A stretch of 64,000 bases of DNA, taken from contig NZ_FRAQ01000001.1 of assembly GCF_900142385.1 (NCBI RefSeq), positions 992,001 through 1,056,000 of the forward strand, in the 5' to 3' direction. The DNA comes from Marinobacter antarcticus (lineage in GTDB: Bacteria; Pseudomonadota; Gammaproteobacteria; Pseudomonadales; Oleiphilaceae). This document shows positions 8,559 through 17,172 of the stretch, one piece after another; within the stretch, counting starts at the first letter, position 1; each line of letters opens with the position of its first letter. The notes under the pieces were generated by a model. It had not been told where the DNA came from. It saw only the letters and a program-made list of their open reading frames with translations, and did not search any database. The translations under genes were made by a program, and so were the position numbers.

Positions 8559-9536
8559 ATGTACTTGCAGCGGTTTTTGATGACATCCGTCGTCGCAGCT
8601 ACCGGGTTTTTTATCTCCGCGTGTGCCACAGGCCCGGATGCGCCGATAGCTTCAGGCAGCTATCAGTGTGGTCAGCTGGATGTCAGGATTGCCAGTGCAG
8701 GCGACGGCGATCTGTTGGGTGTTGATTATCAGGGAAACCGGCTGCTGCTGAAGCCAAAAGTGAGTGCTTCCGGAGCGCTCTATGTGGCCCCCGGAGACGA
8801 TGAAACCAGTTTCTGGAGCAAGGGTGAGCGGGCAACATTTACCGTAAAAGGACAGGCGTACCCGGAGTGCCTGCAAGCAGGCGCGCTGGAAATGCCGTTT
8901 GAAGCCACTGGCAACGAACCTTTCTGGGACGCTCGTGTGGAGGGCGAAGAACTGCTGTTTAAACGTCCTTATGAATCCGGAGAGCCTGAAAAGGTTGCGC
9001 TTGAAACAATGGTCGCTAACCGCAATGGCCGCGAGTTCCGTGGTGATCTGGATGGGCAGGAGCTGACGCTCAAGGTCGCCCGTCAGCTCTGTGAAGATAC
9101 TATGTCTGGCTCCCAGTTTCCGGCGCAAGTGCGCCTTGAGCTGAACGGAGAGGTTTTTCAGGGCTGTGGTGGCGACCCTGAGCGTCTTTTTCGCGGCGCA
9201 GAATGGGTTGTTGAAGACCTGGCAGGTGTCGGGATTATTGACCGTTCCCGCATGACCATCGAGTTTTTTGATGAGAATCGTCTCGCCGGTCAGGCTTCCT
9301 GTAATCGCTACGGAGGCCAGTACGAGCTTACGGGTGAAGGGGTGAGCTTCGACTATATGTACGTTACGAAAATGGCCTGCGCGCCGGCCCTCATGAATCA
9401 GGAAAACCGTTTTCTGGAGTTCATGGCAAAGGTAAAACGCGCGTCGATCGGGCGCCACGGAGAGCTGGTGCTGACAACCACAACAGGAGAGAAAATCACG
9501 GCGTTTCAGTCAACGGAAAGCAAGGGCAACCCGTAA
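8559..9536 (+). CDS. Three-domain lipoprotein: MliC-like, COG3650-like and META domains
   Basis: A predicted outer-membrane or periplasmic lipoprotein of 325 residues. After a hydrophobic signal, FFISAC gives a lipobox Cys at about residue 22. Residues about 30-105 resemble the lysozyme-inhibitor MliC fold (SGSYQCGQLDVRI, FWSKGERATFTVKGQAYPEC). A middle section, FEATGNEPFWDARVEGEELLFKRP, matches COG3650-type proteins. The last 110 residues are a META/HslJ domain (GQASCNRYGGQY and MTKMACAP-like motif). A role in envelope protection is inference. The ATG at 8559 is preferred over a GTG at 8553 because AGGA at 8548-8551 is correctly spaced only for the ATG. The 3' end overlaps the convergent gene by 31 bases. 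Confidence 0.8.
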   Translation: MYLQRFLMTSVVAATGFFISACATGPDAPIASGSYQCGQLDVRIASAGDGDLLGVDYQGNRLLLKPKVSASGALYVAPGDDETSFWSKGERATFTVKGQAYPECLQAGALEMPFEATGNEPFWDARVEGEELLFKRPYESGEPEKVALETMVANRNGREFRGDLDGQELTLKVARQLCEDTMSGSQFPAQVRLELNGEVFQGCGGDPERLFRGAEWVVEDLAGVGIIDRSRMTIEFFDENRLAGQASCNRYGGQYELTGEGVSFDYMYVTKMACAPALMNQENRFLEFMAKVKRASIGRHGELVLTTTTGEKITAFQSTESKGNP

Positions 9537-10345
9537 CTGGCCATAATTTCACTGAGTCGCCCTGATTGCCGGAGCTCTCTGGTGCCATCCGAAAGCACCT
9601 TGGCGAGCTCTTCGGCTTTCGGGTTGGTTGGCGAAAACGCAATAAACACAGGTGCCTGGTAAAATTTTCCGGCGTTGCGAGGCGGCGGCAGGTTGCTTTG
9701 GGTCTGCAATGCCCAGTTCATGACAAGCTCATCTTCCACAAAAACATCTGCCCTGCGTTGATCAAGCAGGCTGATAGCACGGTCAAGCGGTGCAGGCCCG
9801 GACAGTATCCACACGTAGTTCGGGTCGTTCAGATTACGCTCAATGTAAGCGTCCAGTTCCGGTGAATAGGAATAGCCGTTAATCGCAAGCAGGGTTTGTC
9901 CTTTCAGGGATCCTATGCCCTGGTATTTCCATTGGCTGGCAGCATTGGTGTACAGATTTGTTTGTGAGAGCCCGATGGGCTCCTGAGGAAAAACAAAATC
10001 CGGAGCGTCCCCTGTAAACGCCCCTGCCACTGCATCTATGCGGCCTTCTCTGGCCAGCTGAATAGCCCGCGCCCAGCTTACATTCAGGTATTCGATATCG
10101 TATCCAGCTGCCGCGAAGACCTCCCTTGCCATGTCTATGGAATATCCTTCGCGGGCAGAGCCAGTCAGGCAGTTATGGGGGCACCAGGGGTCTGCAGCAA
10201 TAACAATGGTAAATTCGTCCCGGCTTTTGGCCTGGGCTTTATCCGATGGCAGAGTGACTTGTACAGGGCTTCCGACCGGCTGCTCTTCCGACGGTGAGCA
10301 GCCGGTCAGGCTAATAAGAAATGCAATCAGGACTGCTCGTGGCAT
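9506..10345 (-). CDS. Extracellular solute-binding protein family 3 (lipoprotein)
   Basis: A 279-residue periplasmic binding protein of the SBP_bac_3 (amino-acid/polar compound) type. From the ATG at 10345 there is a lipoprotein signal ending LISLTGC, after which the mature part contains the family core: FTIVIAADPWCPHNC, GYSIDMAREVFAAAGYDIEYLNVSWARAIQLAREGRIDAVAGAF. A longer reading to 10426 would bury the lipobox, so it is rejected. No permease or ATPase of its own is adjacent: the gene downstream of proV on the same strand begins exactly after proV ends, so it may be read from the proXWV operon. It could be an orphan or a sensor-type binding protein. Confidence 0.82.
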   Translation of the reverse strand: MPRAVLIAFLISLTGCSPSEEQPVGSPVQVTLPSDKAQAKSRDEFTIVIAADPWCPHNCLTGSAREGYSIDMAREVFAAAGYDIEYLNVSWARAIQLAREGRIDAVAGAFTGDAPDFVFPQEPIGLSQTNLYTNAASQWKYQGIGSLKGQTLLAINGYSYSPELDAYIERNLNDPNYVWILSGPAPLDRAISLLDQRRADVFVEDELVMNWALQTQSNLPPPRNAGKFYQAPVFIAFSPTNPKAEELAKVLSDGTRELRQSGRLSEIMASYGLPLLSVD

Positions 10346-10426
10346 GAGTAAGACCAAAGTACCGTGAAGGCTGGCGTGTACTGAGATAATAGCCCGCGCC
10401 CGGACCTTTGTATCGGCGCCGGCCAA

Positions 10427-11485
10427 TTAATCCTTACTATTGTTGCTCGTTGTTGAAGCGTCGGTTGGAACCAGGGCGAGAGTCAGGTCTTTCATGCTGA
10501 GACTGCCCACCGTTTCGCCGTCCCGAACCACCCGGAATATCTTGTCTGTGTCTCCGCCGGACCGGGAAAGCACGGTCTCCAGATTGTCCTTCTCGGAAAT
10601 ATCCCCTGCGTAGTCAGTATCGTTCGCGCCGTGGCGCTTCATTATGGAGCGTACCCGAAGCACCCGAGCGCGATTTATATCGTTTATAAAGGCAACAATA
10701 TAAGGGTCACTGGGGTTGAGCAGGATGTCCTGGGGATCACCTTGCTGAACCACTTCGCCCTCTTTGAGAATGACCAGATGATCCGAGAGTTTCAAAGCTT
10801 CGTCCAGATCGTGAGTGATGAACACAATAGTCTTGTGAAGCTCGCCCTGAAGCTCCAGTAACAGATCCTGCATGTCTGACCGGATCAGCGGGTCCAGTGC
10901 GGAGAAAGCTTCGTCCATCAGCATGATGGGGGAATTGGAAACCAGCGCGCGGGCTATACCAACCCTTTGCTGCATGCCACCGGATAGCTGATGCGGATAC
11001 TGGTTTTCATTGCCCTCAAGACCCACTCGGGCCAGCCATTTTACGGCTTCGCTTTCAAAGTCTGCGACGGTAGAACCGCGAATATTGAGTGCCATGCCGG
11101 CGTTCTCAAGCACGGTTTTATGCGGCAGTAACGCGAACTTCTGGAACACCATGGACATCTGTTCCCGCCGGAGCTGGCGCAGCTGTTCTTCGTTTAGATC
11201 CAGGACATCATCGCCATCAAGCCGGATTTCTCCGGCAGTGGGTTCAATCAGACGGTTGAGATGGCGGATCAGCGTTGACTTGCCGGAGCCCGAAAGCCCC
11301 ATGATAACGGTGATCTCACCATCACGGATATCAACGTTGATATCCCTGAGTCCCAGCACATGATTTTGCTGATCCAGGAGATCGGCCTTGTTCATGCCGC
11401 GCTTTACATATTCAAGTGCTACATCCGGCGTTGGCCCAAAAATCTTGTAGAGGTTTTTGATGGAGATCTTTATATCGTTTGCCAC
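10427..11485 (-). CDS. proV: Glycine betaine/proline ABC transporter ATP-binding protein
   Basis: ATPase of an osmoprotectant importer, 352 residues. The N-terminal extension before the core (KIFGPTPDVALEYVKRG) is a ProV hallmark. Walker A is GLSGSGKST (63-71), with FQKFALLPHKTV (Q-loop), LSGGMQQRVGIARAL and LMDEAFSALDPLIR. The C-terminal part beyond about residue 275 is only some 75 residues, enough for one CBS-like segment, so it is shorter than the roughly 400-residue E. coli ProV with two CBS motifs. The start is GTG with AGGAC upstream. It follows proW by nine bases. Confidence 0.93.
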   Translation of the reverse strand: MANDIKISIKNLYKIFGPTPDVALEYVKRGMNKADLLDQQNHVLGLRDINVDIRDGEITVIMGLSGSGKSTLIRHLNRLIEPTAGEIRLDGDDVLDLNEEQLRQLRREQMSMVFQKFALLPHKTVLENAGMALNIRGSTVADFESEAVKWLARVGLEGNENQYPHQLSGGMQQRVGIARALVSNSPIMLMDEAFSALDPLIRSDMQDLLLELQGELHKTIVFITHDLDEALKLSDHLVILKEGEVVQQGDPQDILLNPSDPYIVAFINDINRARVLRVRSIMKRHGANDTDYAGDISEKDNLETVLSRSGGDTDKIFRVVRDGETVGSLSMKDLTLALVPTDASTTSNNSKD

Positions 11486-11494
11486 GTTCTGTCC

Positions 11495-12529
11495 TCACTG
11501 ATTTTGGCTGGCATTAATGCGTGCCAGAGAAGCCTTGGTCACCCGGTCAAGAACGACGGCCAGGATGACAATTCCGAGGCCGGCTACCAGTCCGACGCCG
11601 AGCTCCAGGTTACGAATACCGCGAAGTACCAGAACACCCAGGCCGGGCGCCGAAACAAGCGATGCGATCACAACCATGGCGAGGCTCATCATGATGGTCT
11701 GGTTTACGCCGGCCATAATGTTGGGCAGAGCAAGCGGGATCTGAACCTTGAACAGTTTCTGCCTGTTTGTCATGCCGAAGGCATCCGCGGCTTCGATCAC
11801 ATCCTTATCCACCAGACGTATGCCAAGATTGGTCAGCCTGACCACCGGCACTATGGCATAGAGAATGATGGCGATACCGTAGAGTTTGGATTCGGTCACG
11901 CTGAACAGGAAGATCAGCGGGATCAGGTAAACGAAAGGCGGCAACGTCTGGAGCATGTCGAGCACCGGGATCATTATCCGTTGCATGGTGTCGCTTCGGG
12001 ACATGGCGATGCCTATGGGTACCCCAAGCAGCACACAGAGGAAGGCGCAGACAAAAATAATGGCAAGCGTTTGCATAGAATATTCATAGTAATCGATGAA
12101 TGCCAGCAGGCAGATGCTGCCGGCAACAAACAGCATCAGCTTCCAGGATTTGGTCACCATAAATACCACGGCGAGCATGATGGGAATAACGATCCACCAA
12201 GGTGTGTTGAGCATACCGTAGAGTGCGCCATCGAGAGCCCAGCTCAGCGGCTGAGTCAGCGGGTCGAGTACCAGGCTGAGGTTGTCTTTTATTGCAAGAA
12301 AGCCCTGTTCCAGGCCTTTGGTGAGCTCTCGTGACTGCGGGAATGCCGCGCAGGATTCGTTAAGAGCGTCCATGGACGGGAAAGGAAGATCCCACAAGGA
12401 GTCAGGCACTGCGTCCTTGCCCTGAGCTTTGGTGAGCAGATCAGCCATCGACATCGGGCCATCTTCTTTACCGTCCGCGCACCAGTCTTTTAAACCCAAT
12501 GCAGAAAACAGGGAATCGTAGGTTGCCAT
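11495..12529 (-). CDS. proW: Glycine betaine/proline ABC transporter permease
   Basis: Membrane permease of the ProU/OpuA type, 344 residues. A roughly 80-residue soluble N-terminal part precedes the membrane domain, as in ProW. Membrane segments run from WWIVIPIMLAVVFMVT to GVGLVAGLGIVILAVVL. The conserved region that meets the ATPase is visible in EAADAFGMTNRQKLFKVQIPLALPNIMAGVNQTIMMSLAMVVIAS. Middle gene of proX-proW-proV. Confidence 0.94.
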   Translation of the reverse strand: MATYDSLFSALGLKDWCADGKEDGPMSMADLLTKAQGKDAVPDSLWDLPFPSMDALNESCAAFPQSRELTKGLEQGFLAIKDNLSLVLDPLTQPLSWALDGALYGMLNTPWWIVIPIMLAVVFMVTKSWKLMLFVAGSICLLAFIDYYEYSMQTLAIIFVCAFLCVLLGVPIGIAMSRSDTMQRIMIPVLDMLQTLPPFVYLIPLIFLFSVTESKLYGIAIILYAIVPVVRLTNLGIRLVDKDVIEAADAFGMTNRQKLFKVQIPLALPNIMAGVNQTIMMSLAMVVIASLVSAPGLGVLVLRGIRNLELGVGLVAGLGIVILAVVLDRVTKASLARINASQNQ

Positions 12530-12595
12530 TTGCGTTTAGCCTCTTATACGCATGGGGTGCCATGCGCCAAAGAAATCAATTGCTATCATTGCCAG

Positions 12596-12638
12596 CCTCG
12601 CCCGGGGCATATCTTACAGATGCTGCGCCCGGGCGAGG
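12596..12638 (-). repeat. Strong stem-loop between proX and proW
   Basis: CCTCGCCCGGG (12596-12606) and CCCGGGCGAGG (12628-12638) are perfect 11-base inverted repeats; inside them GCAT pairs with ATGC (12607-12610 and 12620-12623). It lies in the only long gap of the proXWV operon, after the binding-protein gene. No T-run follows, so it is more likely a 3' stabiliser of proX mRNA than a complete terminator. By analogy with malE-malF it would raise the ratio of ProX to ProWV. Confidence 0.6.
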
Positions 12639-12652
12639 TGAGGGCGGGTCAA

Positions 12653-13621
12653 TCAGTTTTCGAGAATGGCCGCAAGTTTCGTCCTGGCTTCATCATTCAG
12701 CCAGCCAGACCATTCATCACGGTTATTGCTCAGGAAATAAACGGCTGCTTCCTCTGCGGATGCATTGCTGGAATCCATCCACGCCAGCAGCGCGCTCATG
12801 GTATCCGTTTTGAACGTCATTTTGCTGAGCATCGCAGTCACTTCCGGTTCGCGATCCTTGAAGTCGGTGGTAACAGAGGTAAGAACGGTTGCAGCCGGGA
12901 ACTCAGAGACACCAGGATTATCTGCGTTGGCAGTCTGGTTCTTCTGGTGGACTTTTGCCTTGTATTCACCCAGCTTTACTCGGGTCATGTCATATTTTCC
13001 GAGCGGCACGGTCGGGCCCCAGTAGTAGCCGAACCAGGGCTGTTCGTCCTGGACCGCAGACGCCATTGAAGAGGCCAGGGTTTCGCCTGAGCCGTGGTTG
13101 AAGACCTTGATGCCGGAATCTTCAAGATTCAGGGCACGGATCAGGTTGTCGTTGACAATCCGGCAGCCCCATCCGTCCGGACAGTTGTTGAAGCTTGAAC
13201 CCACCAGTTCAGGATTGGCCATCACGCCTTCGATGGTCTTCAGTTCAGGGTGTTTGTCCACCAGGTAAGTGGGGATCCACCAGCCTTCTACGCCGCCGGG
13301 ATCAAGTACTTTAGCAAGCCGTTCAATCTTGCCTTCTTTTTCAAGACGCAGATAAGCCTCGCCGGCTGAGTTCAACCAGAGCTCTGTGACAATATCCGGC
13401 TCGCCGTTTTCTGCAACAGACGTTACTGCAGGTACGGTGTCGGAGGGTATAACCGATACATCGCAGCCATAGCCCTGTTCCATGATGAATTTGGCTACGT
13501 TGGTGACCACTGTATTGGAAGCCCAGTTCATTTCCGTGATGGATACTTCACCACAGTTGGCCTGTGCCATAGCAGGCACTGATAACGCACATAATAGTGC
13601 AGCAGACGTAAGCTTTCGCAT
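12653..13621 (-). CDS. proX: Glycine betaine/proline-binding periplasmic protein
   Basis: Binding protein of the osmoprotectant importer, 322 residues. A signal peptide is visible (MRKLTSAALLCALSVPAMAQA-NCGEV). The OpuAC fold is recognisable in VSITEMNWASNTVVTNVAKFIME, DIVTELWLNSAGEAY and WFGYYWGPTVPLGKYDM; the clustered Trp/Tyr residues are those that form the aromatic cage for quaternary ammonium ligands. The ATG at 13621 is preferred over the GTG at 13627 because GGAGAA is correctly spaced only for the ATG. First gene of proXWV, and separated from proW by a large stem-loop. Confidence 0.93.
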   Translation of the reverse strand: MRKLTSAALLCALSVPAMAQANCGEVSITEMNWASNTVVTNVAKFIMEQGYGCDVSVIPSDTVPAVTSVAENGEPDIVTELWLNSAGEAYLRLEKEGKIERLAKVLDPGGVEGWWIPTYLVDKHPELKTIEGVMANPELVGSSFNNCPDGWGCRIVNDNLIRALNLEDSGIKVFNHGSGETLASSMASAVQDEQPWFGYYWGPTVPLGKYDMTRVKLGEYKAKVHQKNQTANADNPGVSEFPAATVLTSVTTDFKDREPEVTAMLSKMTFKTDTMSALLAWMDSSNASAEEAAVYFLSNNRDEWSGWLNDEARTKLAAILEN

Positions 13622-14007
13622 AGTCACTTCTCCGTTAGGGGGGTTGGTGAATTCTGGTCGAACTGTTTGTTGTTGTGTTTCTGGTACTGGTTGTTTTCGT
13701 ATTAGTTGTTTTGCTAATTTTTTTTACTGCTGACAGGAAGTAACCGGAAGAGGCTCTTTGTTTTGCGGTTTTCGTGTAATACGGGGAATAGGACAAATGA
13801 CTCATCTCGGTTATCACGTAGCTAACAGCATAAGGATACTGAGCCCAGTTACAAGGTTTTAACGAAAATGCGTCATTTCTGAAGGCGCATCCAAGCGGCT
13901 GAAGGGGCTTATGATCAGTTGCTTGACGCAACCCTTTTTTCGGGTCAGTCTCTCGCTTGTTTGTTACGCTGAGTAACCCTGACTTATCCGGAACGGAGTT
14001 GATAATA
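13622..14007. promoter_or_regulatory. 386-base divergent region between proX and a GST gene
   Basis: This is the longest non-coding gap in the window. The 110 bases next to proX are, on the minus strand, strongly A/C-rich and almost free of G (repeated ACAAC, AACAA, AGAAACAC), so the proX leader would be an unstructured CA-rich RNA. Further out is TTGACG at about 13923 on the plus strand, which could be a -35 element for the GST gene, with no clear -10. A short T-rich stretch lies at 13715-13728. No gene-length ORF with coding character is present. An osmotically regulated promoter for proX is expected here but not identifiable by eye. Confidence 0.45.
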
Positions 14008-14625
14008 ATGAAAATTTTCGAAACAAAAACCGCACCGAATCCTCGCCGCGTGCGCATGTTCATGGCAGAGAAAGAATTGCTTGATAAAGCCGAATTCATC
14101 GAGATTGATCTTCAGAAAGGTGAGAACCTGACGCCGGAATACGTGGCACGAAACCCCATGAAGAAAGTACCGGTTATGGAGCTGGATGACGGAACCTGCA
14201 TCTCCGAGACCATGGCCATTTGCCGTTTCTTTGAGGAGAGCTACCCGGACGCGCCGACTCTTCTGGGGGATACGCCTGTGGAGAAAGCCCTGATCGAGCA
14301 GTGGGTCAGATGGGTCGAGTTCTACTTCTTTATGCCTACAGGCATGTGCTTCCAGCATACCAGCGGTTATTTCAAGGACAGAATGAATCCCATCAAAGAA
14401 TGGGGTGAGGATTGCGGGCAGAGCGTCAGCAAATTTATGGCGTTCCTCGATGACCACCTTGCTGACAAAGAATACATCTGCTGTGACCGGTTTACCGCGG
14501 CCGACATCAATGCCTTCACAACGGTTGCGTTCGCCCGGGTAGTGAATATTCGCATCCTGCCCGAGCACACCAGTCTTCAGGCATGGTATGACCGTATCAA
14601 GGCGCGCCCGTCGGCGCAGGCCTGA
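14008..14625 (+). CDS. Glutathione S-transferase-family protein
   Basis: A 205-residue GST. The N-terminal thioredoxin-like domain starts MKIFETKTAPNPRRVRMFMAEK and has the glutathione-binding loop KVPVMELDDGTCISETMAICRFFEE, with the expected Glu-Thr pair. The helical C-terminal domain contains DRFTAADINAFTTVAFAR, the N-capping motif. A GGAG nine bases before the ATG at 14008 fixes the start. It is followed 25 bases later by a second GST on the same strand, a likely two-gene operon. Confidence 0.9.
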   Translation: MKIFETKTAPNPRRVRMFMAEKELLDKAEFIEIDLQKGENLTPEYVARNPMKKVPVMELDDGTCISETMAICRFFEESYPDAPTLLGDTPVEKALIEQWVRWVEFYFFMPTGMCFQHTSGYFKDRMNPIKEWGEDCGQSVSKFMAFLDDHLADKEYICCDRFTAADINAFTTVAFARVVNIRILPEHTSLQAWYDRIKARPSAQA

Positions 14626-14650
14626 TGAATGAGCTCTTCAGGAGGTTCGC

Positions 14651-15316
14651 TTGATTGATGTATACACGGCGCCGACGCCGAACGGGTACAAGGTTACGGT
14701 GCTGCTGGAGGAGATGGGTGTTGAGTACAACCTGATCCCGATAGATTTCTCCAAAAACGACCAGAAAACTCCGGAGTTCCTGGCACTCAATCCCAATGGC
14801 CGGATTCCGGTTATCGTGGATCGGGGTAACGATGACTTTGTGGTGTTCGAATCCGGCGCGATAATGGTTTATCTGGCGGAAAAGTATGGGCAGTTTTATC
14901 CCCAGGATCCCAAAGTACGCTCCCGCGCCCTGCAGTGGCTTATGTTCCAGATGGGTGGGGTTGGCCCGATGATGGGGCAAGCCAATGTGTTCTACCGGTA
15001 TTTCCCGGAAAAGATCCAGCCTGCTATCGATCGCTACCAGAAGGAATGTCGCAGGTTGTTCGAGGTGCTGGACAGCCGGCTGGCAAAGGCTCGCTATCTG
15101 GCGGGCGATGAACTCACCATCGCGGACTTTGCCAACTGGTGCTGGGTGCGCACACACAAGTGGTCCGGGGCTTCGGTTGAGGGGCTGGAGCATCTCAACC
15201 GCTGGATCGATGAGCTATATGCTCGCCCGGGTTGCCAAGCCGGAGTCAACAAGCCGGAGCGCCTCAAAAGCTCTGATGAGCTGATAAAACATGCCCAGAA
15301 TATGGTGACGCGATAG
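14651..15316 (+). CDS. Glutathione S-transferase-family protein, TTG start
   Basis: A 221-residue GST of the YghU/YfcG/Ure2p-like type, whose members often act as disulfide-bond oxidoreductases. Typical features are [21 protein letters not shown] at the N-terminus, [12 protein letters not shown], and [20 protein letters not shown]; the Asn in TPNGYKV is the catalytic position in that subgroup. The start is TTG, supported by a full AGGAGG at 14640-14645, five bases upstream, and by the family N-terminus. The 3' end overlaps the convergent GGDEF gene by 53 bases. Confidence 0.9.
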   Translation: MIDVYTAPTPNGYKVTVLLEEMGVEYNLIPIDFSKNDQKTPEFLALNPNGRIPVIVDRGNDDFVVFESGAIMVYLAEKYGQFYPQDPKVRSRALQWLMFQMGGVGPMMGQANVFYRYFPEKIQPAIDRYQKECRRLFEVLDSRLAKARYLAGDELTIADFANWCWVRTHKWSGASVEGLEHLNRWIDELYARPGCQAGVNKPERLKSSDELIKHAQNMVTR

Positions 15317-16460
15317 CCTCAATGCGATTGCGGCCGTTTTCCTTGGCCTGGTAGAGAGCGTCATCAGCTCGTTTGATGGCGCTTTCAATGTCATCGTCCC
15401 CATGGCAGCTGGTGACGCCCAGACTGATGGTTTGAGGGATGCTATGTTCGCCGGCCAGCATGGGGTCGTCGGCGAGTGACCGGCGAACTTTTTCGGCCAC
15501 ATGCATGGCGCCATCCAGCACGGTTCCCGGCAACAGCATCAGAATTTCCTCACCACCCCAGCGGCAAAGAGCATCCTGTGCGCGCATGTTGCTACCCAGC
15601 CTGCGCGCGGTTTCCTGTAGCACGATGTCCCCGATATTGTGGCCATAACGATCGTTCACGCCCTTGAACCGATCGAGATCCCCGAGGATCAGGCTGAAGG
15701 TGGCTCCGTGGCGCTTTGCGCGGGCATATTCCTGGTTCAGCAGCTGATGCATGGCCCTGCGGTTCAGAAGCCCGGTCAATTGGTCGGTGGTTGCCTGTTC
15801 CCGGAGCTGCTGGCGGGCCAGAAACTCTCCCGCCCGAAGCTGTCTCAGTGCTTCGCTCATCACTATGCCAATGATCATCATGACCAGAGGGTCAAACATG
15901 AAGGGCAGCAGTGCTGGAAGGGCCAGGCCCTGCGCCTGGGCCACCAGCGCAAAGATTGTCAGAGGCAGGGCGAACATTAACCACCATTCTCTTGAACCCC
16001 TGACCGAGAGGATGGCTACGCCGAAAAAGCTTATAACCATGCCGTTGGTTATCTGATAGGTGTCGGCAGTTCGTCCGTTGTAGTGAATCAAAAACAGTCC
16101 AAGTATCATGGCCATTACCGAAAGCCCCATGGCTCTGAGCAGGTAGCGGCTCTGGCATAGGGGTTTGCCGGTGTAATGGGAGAGCAGAGTTAATGAGGCG
16201 CTCAGCAGAACCGGTATCCGGAAAAAAAGCTCCGTTAACCAGAGGTCCGGGCGGTGGGCAAGGCGCAATTCGTGGGAAAACTGGTAGAAAATCACGGTAA
16301 TCAGAAGTACCCAGGCCGCAACAATGGCTACTTGTCCTTCTACTGTCCGTATGTGTGCCTCATAGGCAGGAAGCCACTTGGGTGGTACCTTTTTGTATGG
16401 CGGTTTGAGGCTTGAAAATCTCACCATAATCATAATCCGGCTGCCAGTAGTTCTAATCAT
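15264..16460 (-). CDS. Membrane-bound diguanylate cyclase
   Basis: A 398-residue c-di-GMP synthase. About six hydrophobic segments occupy residues 45-215 (for example [52 protein letters not shown]). The C-terminal GGDEF domain (about 225-385) has [11 protein letters not shown], the metal-binding [19 protein letters not shown] and the active-site signature [12 protein letters not shown], so it should be active. No RxxD inhibitory site is obvious immediately upstream of the signature ([16 protein letters not shown] contains RAQD, four residues before it, which does fit RxxD, so product inhibition is possible). It is convergent with the GST gene. Confidence 0.9.
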   Translation of the reverse strand: MIRTTGSRIMIMVRFSSLKPPYKKVPPKWLPAYEAHIRTVEGQVAIVAAWVLLITVIFYQFSHELRLAHRPDLWLTELFFRIPVLLSASLTLLSHYTGKPLCQSRYLLRAMGLSVMAMILGLFLIHYNGRTADTYQITNGMVISFFGVAILSVRGSREWWLMFALPLTIFALVAQAQGLALPALLPFMFDPLVMMIIGIVMSEALRQLRAGEFLARQQLREQATTDQLTGLLNRRAMHQLLNQEYARAKRHGATFSLILGDLDRFKGVNDRYGHNIGDIVLQETARRLGSNMRAQDALCRWGGEEILMLLPGTVLDGAMHVAEKVRRSLADDPMLAGEHSIPQTISLGVTSCHGDDDIESAIKRADDALYQAKENGRNRIEAIASPYSGHVLSAHQSF

Positions 16461-16523
16461 CAGTCAATACGAGGCCCGACACAATAACCCCTGCGGGTTA
16501 ATTATGTCGCAAAAGGAGACAGT

Positions 16524-17132
16524 ATGGAGCGTGCATCTGTGAAGTGTGCTCTGGATGCGATCGACAGTGCAAATCGCGCAGATCCAAATATGGAGACTAT
16601 GGTAGACGAGCTCTTGCCCAGAGAGTACGTCTATAGCCTGCACATGACTCGTTGGCTGCACGAATTAGAGCCTGCGCCTTCAGAGCGAATGCAGATAGCC
16701 TGTCGCGCCCAGCACATCGAACGCTGGAAAATGCCCCGCAGTAATTACCCGGAGGGCCGAAAGTCCTATTACGAATGGCGCCAGGCTTGCGGGCGTATGC
16801 ACGGCAGAAGGGCCGCTGAGATTATGGCAGGCTGCGGTTATGCTGACAGTGAATGCGAGCGGGTTGAGGTGATTTTAACCAAACGGGAGTTGCGCAAAGA
16901 CGCAGACACCCAGTTGCTCGAAGACGTAGCGTGTATGGTGTTCCTGGAAAAATACTTCGCGCAGTTCTATGCGGACAATGCTGAATACGAGCGGGAGAAG
17001 TGGCTGAGGATTGTGCGCCGCACCTGGGGCAAAATGTCGCCCCGCGCCCATGAGCGGGCGTTGGCGCTATCGTCGCAATTGCCTGAGCATTTGCAACTGC
17101 TTATGCAGGAAGCCCTGGCGAATCCTGCCTGA
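16524..17132 (+). CDS. DUF4202-family protein
   Basis: A 202-residue soluble protein matching the DUF4202 family, for which no function is established. Conserved blocks are AIDSANRADPN, LPREYVYSLHMTRWLHELEPAPSERMQIACRAQHIERWKMPRSNYPEGRKSYYEWR and LLEDVACMVFLEKYF. The spread of His and Asp/Glu residues (RAQHIERW, LEDVACMVFLE) suggests a metal-dependent HD-like hydrolase, which is inference. AAGGAG seven bases before the ATG fixes the start. It is convergent with trpC. Confidence 0.8.
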   Translation: MERASVKCALDAIDSANRADPNMETMVDELLPREYVYSLHMTRWLHELEPAPSERMQIACRAQHIERWKMPRSNYPEGRKSYYEWRQACGRMHGRRAAEIMAGCGYADSECERVEVILTKRELRKDADTQLLEDVACMVFLEKYFAQFYADNAEYEREKWLRIVRRTWGKMSPRAHERALALSSQLPEHLQLLMQEALANPA

Positions 17133-17146
17133 TTCGCCAGAGTTTT
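17115..17146 (+). terminator. Terminator of the DUF4202 gene
   Basis: CTGGCGAATC-ctgcct-GATTCGCCAG (17115-17124 and 17131-17140) is a perfect 10-pair stem with a 6-base loop that contains part of the stop codon region; AGTTTTG follows on the plus strand. A good intrinsic terminator, and possibly a barrier for trp transcripts coming from the other side. Confidence 0.65.
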
Positions 17147-17172
17147 GATGCCGGGTCTGTCTTTGTACTTGC

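Noticed and set aside
11360..12334. A 324-codon plus-strand frame
   Set aside because: Antisense to proW and proV; Asp/His/Gln-rich composition is the mirror of membrane codons.
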